From the NCBI GenBank assembly GCA_030749275.1, contig JASMKJ010000560.1, positions 1-5,827 on the forward strand: DNA of 5,827 nt, in the 5' to 3' direction. Source of the DNA: Acidimicrobiales bacterium. Lineage in GTDB: Bacteria > Actinomycetota > Acidimicrobiia > Acidimicrobiales > Poriferisodalaceae. Under the pieces are notes generated by a model. It had not been told where the DNA came from and searched no databases. It worked only from the letters and a program-made list of their open reading frames with translations. Shown here piece after piece: positions 1 to 5,827 of this stretch. Both the position numbers and the translations under genes were made by a program. Each line of letters opens with the position of its first letter. Position 1 is the first letter of the stretch.

Positions 1-1660
1 CTTCGTTTTCATCTTCGAGTGTCTCTTTGAGCTTCGCCAAACTGCCTTCAACCTCAGCTTTGTCTTCGTCGGAAACATGTTCGGCTTGGTCCGACAAGAG
101 TTTCTCTATTTGGTACACCAAAGCGTCAGCGTTGTTTCGAACTTCAGCTGCTTCGCGACGTTGACGATCTTCCTCTGCGTGGGACTCGGCATCCTTCACC
201 ATTTTGTCGATGTCGTCATCACTCAAATTGGATTGCCCGCTGATCGTGATCGATTGTTCTTTGTCTGTTGCCCGGTCTTTTGCGGACACGTTCACAATTC
301 CGTTGGCGTCGATGTCGAACGTGACTTCAATCTGCGGCACCCCCCGCGGCGCGGGGGGAAGATCAACCAGCTGGAATTTGCCCAGGGTTTTGTTCCCGGA
401 CGCCATTTCGCGTTCTCCTTGCAGGACATGTATTTCTACCGACGGCTGCATGTCATCGGCGGTGGTGAAAACTTCGGTGCGTTTTGTCGGGATAGTTGTG
501 TTGCGTTCTATCAATTTTGTCATGACGCCTCCTTTGGTCTCGATACCAAGACTCAACGGGGTGACGTCAAGAAGAAGGACATCCTTCACGTCGCCCTTCA
601 ATACACCGGCTTGGATAGCGGCTCCTACTGCGACGACTTCGTCTGGGTTTACTCCTTTGTGAGGTTCCTTGCCGGCGATTTCCAGGACAAGCTCCTGAAC
701 AGCTGGCATGCGTGTTGATCCTCCAACCATGATCACGTGGTCAATTTGGTTCGAACTCAAATTCGCGTCGTCTATTGCCTGTTTGAAGGGGGCTCTACAC
801 CGATCGACCAAGTCAGCTGTGATCTCTTGGAACTTTGCTCTGCTTAGCTCGTAGTCAAGATGCAATGGCCCGCTGTCGGTGGCGGTGATGAACGGAAGGT
901 TGATTTGTGTTGTTTGCTTAGAAGACAAATCTTTCTTGGCTTGCTCACCCGCCTCCTTGAGGCGTTGGAGCGCCATGGGGTCAGCTTTAAGGTCCACCCC
1001 GTGGTCGCCTTTGAAAGAGTCGGCCAGCCAATCAATCACCCTTTCGTCCCAGTCATCGCCACCTAGTCGGGTGTCACCGGCGGTCGATTTCACTTCGAAA
1101 ACCCCGTCTCCGATTTCTAAGACTGAAACGTCGAAGGTGCCGCCACCCAAGTCAAATACCAAGATGGTCTGGTCATCTGTTTCTTTGTCGAGGCCATAGG
1201 CAAGTGCAGCAGCGGTCGGTTCATTGATTATTCTCAGGACCTCAAGGCCTGCAATTTGTCCTGCTTCTTTCGTGGCCGTTCGTTGTGCGTCATCGAAATA
1301 GGCGGGGACTGTAACAACCGCTTCAGTTACTTCGTCCCCAAGGTATTGCTCCGCGTCTCTTTTTAGTTTTTGGAGCACTCGGGCAGCTATCTCTTGCGGT
1401 GTATAGGACTTATCGTCAATTTCGACTGTCCAATTCGTGCCGATATGTCTTTTGACGGATGCCAGTGTTCGATCGGGGTTGGTGACGGCCTGTCTTTTGG
1501 CTACTTCACCGGTCAGTACTTCACCGCTTTTGGAAAATCCGACGATTGACGGGGTCGTTCGGTCTCATTCGGCGTTCGCAATCACGGTGGGTTATCCACC
1601 TTCCATTGTTGAAACAACTGAGTTTGTGGTTCCTAGGTCTATACCGACTGCCTTGGGCAT
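1..1660 (-). pseudogene. dnaK: Chaperone DnaK (Hsp70), partial at 3' end, with two in-frame stops near the start
   Basis: Hsp70 chaperones are cytosolic ATPases that bind and release unfolded polypeptides together with DnaJ and GrpE. The reading frame starts at ATG 1660-1658 behind a strong Shine-Dalgarno and shows the actinobacterial DnaK pattern throughout. The phosphate-1 loop DLGTTNS is at codons 8-14, [10 protein letters not shown] at about 170-179, GGDDWD after it, GGSTRMP at 313-319, the interdomain linker DVLLLD at 360-365, then the substrate-binding beta domain and a charged helical lid. About 553 codons are visible against roughly 625 in M. tuberculosis DnaK, so about 70 C-terminal residues lie beyond the left edge. 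Codon 23 is TAA (plus 1592-1594) and codon 32 is TGA (plus 1565-1567). They sit where homologues read EGG(E/D)P and AEG(x)RTTPS. I checked every later codon to the edge and found no further stop or frameshift. As written, no product could contain both the first ATP loop and the rest. This is either a very recent pseudogene or a sequence error in an intact gene. The identification is near certain; the broken status is as the sequence stands. Confidence 0.95.
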
Positions 1661-1666
1661 TAAATG

Positions 1667-1672
1667 TCTCCT
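1667..1672 (-). promoter_or_regulatory. Ribosome binding site of dnaK
   Basis: The minus strand reads AGGAGA six bases before the ATG at 1660. This is a near-ideal Shine-Dalgarno and fixes the dnaK start. It shows that the two stop codons lie inside the translated region and not in a leader. Confidence 0.8.
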
Positions 1673-1753
1673 GCTGTGAGGGTTTGGTCAGGTTGTCGCT
1701 CAAACACTTAGTTTTCGCTATATTTCACATATTTAAACGTCTGAGGGGTTACC

Positions 1754-1782
1754 ATCATAAAAGTTGAGTGTCATATTTACAA
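1754..1782 (-). promoter_or_regulatory. Likely sigma-70-type promoter of dnaK
   Basis: On the minus strand TTGTAA (plus 1777-1782) is followed after exactly 17 bases by TATGAT (plus 1754-1759). These match the -35 and -10 consensus at 4/6 and 5/6 positions with ideal spacing. Transcription would start near 1747, giving a dnaK leader of about 85 bases. The element lies inside the inverted repeat at 1760-1786, as expected of a repressed heat-shock promoter. Confidence 0.6.
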
Positions 1783-1786
1783 CTTT
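1760..1786. promoter_or_regulatory. Inverted repeat over the dnaK promoter, HAIR-like (HspR) operator candidate
   Basis: AAAGTTG (1760-1766) and CAACTTT (1780-1786) are perfect 7-base inverted arms with a 13-base spacer. The left arm runs into GTTGAGT (1763-1769), which matches six of seven bases of the HAIR half-site CTTGAGT bound by HspR in actinobacteria. Seven bases later the other half is poorer (TTACAAC against ACTCAAG). The repeat covers the dnaK spacer and -35 box, where a repressor would block RNA polymerase. It does not match the CIRCE element of HrcA. The repeat is seen directly; the HspR assignment is inference. Confidence 0.4.
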
Positions 1787-1803
1787 GTTGTATTAATTAT
1801 TTT
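1776..1803 (+). promoter_or_regulatory. Candidate promoter of gpmA
   Basis: TTTACA (1776-1781; 5/6 match to the -35 consensus) is followed after 16 bases by TATTTT (1798-1803; 4/6 match to the -10). Transcription would begin around 1810, downstream of the GTG at 1806, which would favour the gpmA start at 1842. Its -35 overlaps the dnaK -35 on the other strand, so the two genes may share control. The region is AT-rich and chance matches are easy. Confidence 0.3.
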
Positions 1804-1841
1804 GAGTGATGGCTGCAGGGTGTCCGACTAAGGTGCAAATT

Positions 1842-2558
1842 ATGGTCAAAAAGGCCGCCCGGCTCATCCTCCTCCGGCATGGCGAAAGTCAGTGGAATCT
1901 CGAGAACCGATTCACGGGCTGGTTTGATGTCAACCTGACACCTAAGGGTGTTGAAGAGGCCGTCGATGCCGGACGATTGTTGCTTTCGTCAGGGTTAGTT
2001 CCTGATGTCGTTCACACCTCACTGCAAACGCGGGCCGTATTGACTGCAAATTTGGCGTTAGCTGAGTGCCAACGACTTTGGATTCCTGTACGACGCAGTT
2101 GGCGACTGAATGAGCGGCATTACGGCGCTCTCACGGGCCTCAACAAACAAGAAACCAAAGACCTCCATGGAGAGGAGAAGGTTCATGAGTGGCGACGGAG
2201 TTACTCCACTCGTCCACCGCCCATGCCTGAAGATCACCCCCACAACCCCAACACGGACGTGCGATACCGTTCGGTTCCTGAAGATCTTCTACCCGACACC
2301 GAATGTTTGGCGGATGTCGTCGGCCGCCTGGTCCCTTATTGGGAGGGGCCAATCACCGAGGACTTGGACTCCTACAACACCGTTCTTGTGGCAGCTCACG
2401 GGAACAGCCTGAGAGCATTAGTCAAACATCTCGACGGATTGTCCGATACCGAAGTCCTAAATCTCGATATACCCACTGGGGCACCCATCGTGTACGAACT
2501 CGACTCAAATTTTGCGCCATCCGAGTCGGTTCCCGTCTCTGAGCGCTATCTGACTTGA
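1842..2558 (+). CDS. gpmA: 2,3-bisphosphoglycerate-dependent phosphoglycerate mutase
   Basis: Interconverts 3- and 2-phosphoglycerate in glycolysis and gluconeogenesis through a phosphohistidine, in the cytosol. From ATG 1842 the protein has 238 residues. [10 protein letters not shown] carries the phosphorylated His13; RFTGW follows; the conserved Glu91 sits in [10 protein letters not shown]; the second catalytic His186 is in [21 protein letters not shown] and the VYELD strand close the domain. I chose ATG 1842 because AAGG lies eight bases upstream and homologues begin a few residues before the RHGE motif. The frame stays open to GTG 1806 and ATG 1809, adding up to 12 residues with no family resemblance. 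The E. coli and M. tuberculosis enzymes have about 250 residues. Here the chain stops just after RYL, lacking most of the flexible C-terminal tail. The gene diverges from dnaK and converges on glnB with 24 bases between the stop codons. Confidence 0.93.
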   Translation: MVKKAARLILLRHGESQWNLENRFTGWFDVNLTPKGVEEAVDAGRLLLSSGLVPDVVHTSLQTRAVLTANLALAECQRLWIPVRRSWRLNERHYGALTGLNKQETKDLHGEEKVHEWRRSYSTRPPPMPEDHPHNPNTDVRYRSVPEDLLPDTECLADVVGRLVPYWEGPITEDLDSYNTVLVAAHGNSLRALVKHLDGLSDTEVLNLDIPTGAPIVYELDSNFAPSESVPVSERYLT

Positions 2559-2582
2559 AAGCAACTCACAGGGAAGTACCAG

Positions 2583-2924
2583 CTAGAGGGCATCGACGCC
2601 GCGTTCACCTGTTCGGATACGAGTGACGCTTTCTACCTCAGTAACCCATACTTTCCCATCACCGATTTTTTCAGTTCGGGCCGCCTCGACAAGACAATCC
2701 ACTACCCGGTCTGTGTCGGCTGAGTCCACCAATATTTCGACTCTGACTTTCGGGATGAAATCAACGTGATATTCCGTACCTCGGTACGTCTCGGTGTGAC
2801 CTCCTTGGCGACCAAATCCCCGTACTTCGGATGCCGTTAAACCTTGAACGTTTGTGTCCTGCAAAGCCTCAACAACTGCTTCAAGCCGGTGGGGCTTAAT
2901 TACCGCTGTTACCAAACGAACCAT
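2583..2924 (-). CDS. glnB: Nitrogen regulatory protein P-II
   Basis: A small trimeric cytosolic signal protein that senses 2-oxoglutarate and ATP/ADP and controls nitrogen assimilation partners such as AmtB, the glutamine synthetase adenylyltransferase or GlnR-type systems. The 113 residues match the family's usual 112. The T-loop reads YRGTEY with Tyr52 equivalent to the modified Tyr51 of E. coli; in actinobacteria this site is known to be adenylylated. The B-loop is KIGDGKVW (86-93) and the ATP-contacting arginines fall in TRIRTGERG near the C-terminus, a form very like M. tuberculosis GlnB. The position before KIGDGK is Glu85 where most family members have Gly. The start is fixed by GGAGG six bases before the ATG. 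No amtB or glnD is visible; the gene stands alone, divergent from the Fe-S reductase and convergent with gpmA. GlnB and GlnK cannot be told apart here. Confidence 0.93.
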   Translation of the reverse strand: MVRLVTAVIKPHRLEAVVEALQDTNVQGLTASEVRGFGRQGGHTETYRGTEYHVDFIPKVRVEILVDSADTDRVVDCLVEAARTEKIGDGKVWVTEVESVTRIRTGERGVDAL

Positions 2925-2946
2925 GCGAGGCCTCCGTTATTAGTTC

Positions 2947-2968
2947 TATGTACCAACCTTGGCACGTA
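2947..2968. repeat. Imperfect 22-bp palindrome between glnB and the Fe-S reductase, possible operator
   Basis: TATGTACCAA (2947-2956) and TTGGCACGTA (2959-2968) are inverted copies matching at 8 of 10 positions around a central CC. With only two bases between the arms it cannot fold into a normal hairpin, so it resembles a dimer-binding operator. It sits 23 bases upstream of the glnB start and about 130 bases upstream of the reductase start, and could serve either gene. No particular regulator is recognised. Confidence 0.35.
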
Positions 2969-3013
2969 AGAAACGACACGGCCAGCGTCAGAGTTGCAAA
3001 GGTGGGCACCAAA

Positions 3014-3030
3014 TGACGACTTAGCCGTCA
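3014..3030. repeat. Short dyad upstream of the Fe-S reductase gene
   Basis: TGACG (3014-3018) and CGTCA (3026-3030) are perfect 5-base inverted arms around a 7-base loop, 66 bases before the GTG at 3096. It could be a weak operator or leader hairpin. No T-run follows, so it is not a terminator. Dyads this short often arise by chance. Confidence 0.25.
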
Positions 3031-3095
3031 GGGGGAAGTGCTCTTAGGCCGTTAACGACGCCACGCCTCGCTTGCCGCAGGGACCTCTTTCCTAG

Positions 3096-5318
3096 GTGCC
3101 TAGCCTGTTCATCAGCCGCGTGTCCGGTAACTTGACCTACGTGAAAGCACGAGTAAAGCCTCATCATCTCGCGCTCGCGATTGGAGTCGCGTTCGCGTCG
3201 GTGACGGCCATTTCTGGAATCGCCGCGACTGTTTTCGGGTTCCACAACAACAATGCCGTTCATCGGGAAGTGTTCGGGAACATCCCAGGCGCTTTGAAGC
3301 TGGCGTTTTATGTGATTACTCCCCTCCTCATAGTGTTTGGGGCATGGAATTTTTCCCAAAGGGTGAAGAACTGGGAACGCGGCGCCCCTGATCGTCGAGA
3401 AACAACGGGGTCCAACGCGAAAAAGCGCGTCCGTGATTACCGATCTGGTGTGATGATGCAGACCTTGTTAAGAGATCCTGCTGCAGGGGTAATGCATGCT
3501 CTTCTTTATTACGGATTCCTCGTGCTACTGGCGGTCACCACCACTCTAGAAATTGACCACCAGCTACCCGAACGTTTGAAGTTCCTACATGGCGGAACTT
3601 ACCAAGGGTTTAGTTTCGTTGGGGACTTAGCGGGGCTCGCATTTACGGTCGGCATGGCCTGGTCGATTGTTCGCCGTTACATACAAAAGCCCTATCGAAT
3701 CAAGATAAAAACCCGACCAGAGCATGCTTTGATTTTGGCAGTACTACTAGGTCTAGGGTTAACCGGCTTCGCAGCAGAAGCTTTCCGTATAGCTGCAGAA
3801 GGCCGGCCAACATACGAACAATGGTCCTTCATCGGCTACCCACTTTCGGCCCTTGTAGATCAAGTCGGAACGGTCGCCGGTTGGCACCAAGCGATGTGGA
3901 TCGCTCACGTCATATGCTTCATGGCTTTTCTGGTGATGCTCCCAGTCACGATGCTTCGCCATATGTTTACCTCTCCCCTGAACATGTATTTGAAGGATCG
4001 AGAGCGTCCGAAAGGAGCCATGCGTGCTTTACCGGATCTGATGGAAGCCGAGGACATAGAAACTATTGGCGCTTCAGTGGTTGAGGACTTCACTTGGAAA
4101 CAATTGTTAGATACCGATAGTTGCACTATGTGTGGTCGCTGCACCGCCGTGTGCCCAGCTCACGCGACTGGCAAACCTCTCGACCCCAGAGAGATAGTCC
4201 TAAAAACAGGCGAAGTGATGGCGGCCACCGGCGAACACGGCCAGGTATCTCCTCCTATCGGCACAGACACTGAAATCAAGGTCGAAGCCAATAGCTTGTT
4301 CGAGCGGATTAGCGGGGACGAAATTTGGGCGTGTACGAGCTGTCGAGCTTGCGATGAGAATTGTCCGGTCAATATTGAAATTCTCGACAAGATTCTCGAC
4401 ATGCGGAGATACCTCACCCTGATGGAAAGCGACTTTCCTGGTGAGCTAGGTGGTGCTTTCAGGGGAATGGAAAATAACGCTAACCCTTGGAATATGAATA
4501 ACGGCGAGCGAGCAGACTGGGCCGATGATATCGACGTCCAGATCGTCGATCCTTCAGATCCATTTGATCACGAGTACTTGTATTGGGTTGGCTGCGCTGG
4601 ATCATTTGATGACAAAAACCAAAAAGTGTCTGAAGCGACAGCGAAATTACTTCAACGAGCAGGGGTTGATTTTGCCATTCTCGGTCCCTCTGAAATGTGC
4701 ACAGGAGATAGTGCTCGGCGCTCCGGAAACGAATACCTATTCCAAATGCTCGCGAGCGAAAACGTAAACAACCTCAACGAGATGGGGGTAAGAAAGATTG
4801 TTACGCAGTGCCCCCACTGCTTCAACACCTTGAAGAACGAATACCCCCAATATGGTGGAAATTGGGAGGTGCTACACCACACCCAATTCCTCGAAGAATT
4901 GGTTGAATCCGGGGCACTTGATCTCAGCGAAGCGAAATTAGATGAACGGATCGTGTACCACGACTCCTGTTATTTGGGCCGACACAATGACGTCTACATG
5001 TCACCGAGAAACGTGATTGGGTCGTTAAGTGGAGTAGAGATAGTTGAAGCCCCAAGGAACGGAACTAAGGGAATGTGCTGCGGAGCTGGTGGTGCTCGCA
5101 TGTGGATGGAAGAAACTATCGGCACAAAAGTCAACGACGAACGTTCCGAAGAACTCATCAACACCGGCGCAAGCCGAATCGCCACCGCTTGCCCATTCTG
5201 TTACGTGATGATTGACGATGGAGTAAAAGGACAAGGCATCGAAGAAGACCAAGTCAAAGTGGCCGACGTATCAATTCATCTCGTTGAAGCCCTAGAAGCT
5301 TCAGAAACTGACCAGTAG
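3096..5318 (+). CDS. etfD: EtfD/FadF-like membrane Fe-S oxidoreductase (electron transfer flavoprotein to quinone)
   Basis: Likely passes electrons from electron transfer flavoprotein, reduced during fatty-acid beta-oxidation, to menaquinone at the membrane; this role is established for M. tuberculosis EtfD (Rv0338c). The 740 residues fall in three parts. Residues about 22-290 form a NarI-like membrane domain with six hydrophobic segments (near 22-46, 66-86, 132-150, 173-190, 210-230, 264-286); His134, His264, His271 and His289 are possible haem ligands. Next is a dicluster ferredoxin domain with Cys343/346/349/353 and Cys413/416/419/423, each ending CP. Two CCG (HdrB-type) domains follow: Cys500, Cys535 (CTGD) and CPHC 572-575; then Cys625, CCGAGG 661-666 and CPFC 699-702. 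An in-frame TAG directly precedes GTG 3096, so this is the earliest start; GTG 3120, TTG 3132 or GTG 3141 are possible, and only an AGGGA 12 bases upstream supports 3096. The gene stands alone; etfAB are not in view. A general heterodisulfide-reductase-like role is the alternative. Confidence 0.85.
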   Translation: MPSLFISRVSGNLTYVKARVKPHHLALAIGVAFASVTAISGIAATVFGFHNNNAVHREVFGNIPGALKLAFYVITPLLIVFGAWNFSQRVKNWERGAPDRRETTGSNAKKRVRDYRSGVMMQTLLRDPAAGVMHALLYYGFLVLLAVTTTLEIDHQLPERLKFLHGGTYQGFSFVGDLAGLAFTVGMAWSIVRRYIQKPYRIKIKTRPEHALILAVLLGLGLTGFAAEAFRIAAEGRPTYEQWSFIGYPLSALVDQVGTVAGWHQAMWIAHVICFMAFLVMLPVTMLRHMFTSPLNMYLKDRERPKGAMRALPDLMEAEDIETIGASVVEDFTWKQLLDTDSCTMCGRCTAVCPAHATGKPLDPREIVLKTGEVMAATGEHGQVSPPIGTDTEIKVEANSLFERISGDEIWACTSCRACDENCPVNIEILDKILDMRRYLTLMESDFPGELGGAFRGMENNANPWNMNNGERADWADDIDVQIVDPSDPFDHEYLYWVGCAGSFDDKNQKVSEATAKLLQRAGVDFAILGPSEMCTGDSARRSGNEYLFQMLASENVNNLNEMGVRKIVTQCPHCFNTLKNEYPQYGGNWEVLHHTQFLEELVESGALDLSEAKLDERIVYHDSCYLGRHNDVYMSPRNVIGSLSGVEIVEAPRNGTKGMCCGAGGARMWMEETIGTKVNDERSEELINTGASRIATACPFCYVMIDDGVKGQGIEEDQVKVADVSIHLVEALEASETDQ

Positions 5319-5341
5319 GCCACACAAACTCAAAATTTGCC

Positions 5342-5361
5342 GAGCTCAGATCTTCGAATTC
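5342..5361. repeat. Cluster of four palindromic hexamers in the convergent intergenic gap
   Basis: Within 20 bases lie GAGCTC (5342-5347), AGATCT (5348-5353), TTCGAA (5353-5358) and GAATTC (5356-5361), abutting or overlapping. They lie in the 63-base gap between the ends of the Fe-S reductase gene and dcd. No convincing terminator hairpin with a T-run is seen in the gap, and function, if any, is unknown. Confidence 0.5.
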
Positions 5362-5381
5362 AAACCGTGTCATAGCGAACA

Positions 5382-5827
5382 CTAAAAATTTTCGTGAAAC
5401 CGGCTCGGGGTGGGGCCACGCTGACCTCGGTACTTGGAGCCTAACGACGACGCCCCATACGGCACATCGGCAGGTGTGGTCATTTGGATAAAGCTGATCT
5501 GACCAATTTTCATTCCGGGGTAAAGCGTTATTGGCAGATTCGCCACATTCGAAAGCTCCAGCGTCAAATGTCCATCCCAACCGGCATCAACAAATCCTGC
5601 GGTCGTGTGAATCAGTAACCCCAATCGACCTAAAGAAGATTTTCCTTCGATACGTCCCACCAAATCATCAGGAATCGCGACCCGTTCAAGTGTCGAACCT
5701 AAAGCGAACTCTCCTGGATGGAGTACAAAGGCATCGCCATCGTCGACCTTAACTTCTTCCGTCAGATCCGTCTGATCTTGCTTAACGTCGATGACTCTTT
5801 GGGTGTGATTTAAAAAGACACGAAAAC
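5382..5827 (-). CDS. dcd: dCTP deaminase, partial at N-terminus (right edge)
   Basis: Deaminates dCTP on the way to dUMP and thymidylate; actinobacterial members are commonly classed as the bifunctional dUMP-forming type, which also removes pyrophosphate. The visible 147 residues cover most of the roughly 190-residue family. They begin in the FRVF strand and continue through LHPGEF and LGSTLE. The catalytic block is [15 protein letters not shown], with the Ser and Arg of the active site, followed by HTTAGF, then LTLELSN with the catalytic Glu. PGMKIGQ and the C-terminal [13 protein letters not shown], which closes over the nucleotide, complete the fold. The gene ends at TAG 5384-5382. About 40 N-terminal residues and the start lie beyond the right edge. 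Whether it is bifunctional cannot be settled from what is visible. It converges on the Fe-S reductase gene with a 63-base gap. Confidence 0.93.
   Translation of the reverse strand, partial: FRVFLNHTQRVIDVKQDQTDLTEEVKVDDGDAFVLHPGEFALGSTLERVAIPDDLVGRIEGKSSLGRLGLLIHTTAGFVDAGWDGHLTLELSNVANLPITLYPGMKIGQISFIQMTTPADVPYGASSLGSKYRGQRGPTPSRFHENF

Noticed and set aside
77..718. A 213-codon open frame on the plus strand opposite dnaK
   Set aside because: It is exactly antisense to conserved DnaK codons. Long open antisense frames opposite Hsp70 genes are well known and come from codon bias. There is no ribosome site and no recognisable domain.
1565..1594. Stop-codon reassignment (TAA or TGA read as an amino acid)
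   Set aside because: It would have to apply to both TAA and TGA. gpmA ends at TGA near its expected end, and reading through gives nothing mutase-like. No other gene here has in-frame TAA or TGA.
1521..1703. A minus-strand 60-codon frame that overlaps the dnaK start in another register
   Set aside because: It has no family resemblance and ignores the strong Shine-Dalgarno and DLGTTNS motif in the dnaK frame. It is not a repaired N-terminus, because both sides of the two stops already lie in one frame.
1760..1786. CIRCE element (HrcA operator)
   Set aside because: CIRCE has 9-base arms TTAGCACTC/GAGTGCTAA with a 9-base spacer. The arms here are unrelated.
3021..3359. A 112-codon minus-strand frame overlapping the start of the Fe-S reductase gene
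   Set aside because: It is antisense to the first transmembrane segments of a well-supported gene, has no family resemblance and no clear ribosome site.
5342..5361. Vector polylinker contamination or a chimeric join
   Set aside because: The reductase and dcd end cleanly on either side with normal C-termini, and no other vector sequence is present.
5367..5390. Terminator hairpin between the reductase gene and dcd
   Set aside because: The stem is only GTGT/ACAC with an 8-base loop, its end overlaps the dcd stop codon, and the following A/T stretch is mixed. It is too weak to call.
1..5827. tRNA, rRNA, CRISPR array, insertion sequence or attachment site
   Set aside because: No cloverleaf-like segment, no spaced direct repeats, no transposase-like protein and no terminal inverted repeats were seen. 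Almost all the window is accounted for by five genes and short intergenic gaps.

Overview
The window reads as ordinary chromosomal DNA from an actinobacterium, possibly of the Acidimicrobiia. This is judged from remembered family sequences: the DnaK, PII, phosphoglycerate mutase and Dcd proteins all resemble actinobacterial versions, and the large Fe-S membrane protein matches the mycobacterial EtfD (Rv0338c) type. Base composition looks balanced, so this is not a high-GC soil actinomycete. Class-level placement is inference.

Layout, left to right. Positions 1-1660 (minus strand) hold dnaK, cut off at the left edge after 553 codons and interrupted by two in-frame stop codons at codons 23 and 32. 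Positions 1661-1841 are a divergent control region. It has a good dnaK promoter overlapped by an inverted repeat that resembles an HspR/HAIR operator, and a weaker candidate promoter facing right. Positions 1842-2558 (plus) are gpmA (glycolytic phosphoglycerate mutase). It converges on glnB (2583-2924, minus), a nitrogen-signalling PII protein. A 171-bp divergent gap with two dyads leads to a 740-residue EtfD/FadF-like membrane Fe-S oxidoreductase (3096-5318, plus). This converges on dcd (5382 to the right edge, minus), which is cut off at its N-terminus.

The genes do not form one pathway. They are separately oriented housekeeping genes: protein folding, central carbon metabolism, nitrogen sensing, electron entry from acyl-CoA oxidation into the quinone pool, and dUMP supply. 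From memory, dcd, the Fe-S reductase and dnaK also lie in one general region of the M. tuberculosis chromosome, so some of this may be old synteny.

No mobile element, CRISPR array, RNA gene or previously undescribed multi-gene system is visible. The one striking anomaly is the doubly interrupted start of dnaK: the rest of the gene is fully open and conserved, yet the first ATP-binding loop is separated from the protein by TAA and TGA. Both stops are one G-to-T change away from the expected residues, so a sequencing or damage artefact competes with true recent gene loss.
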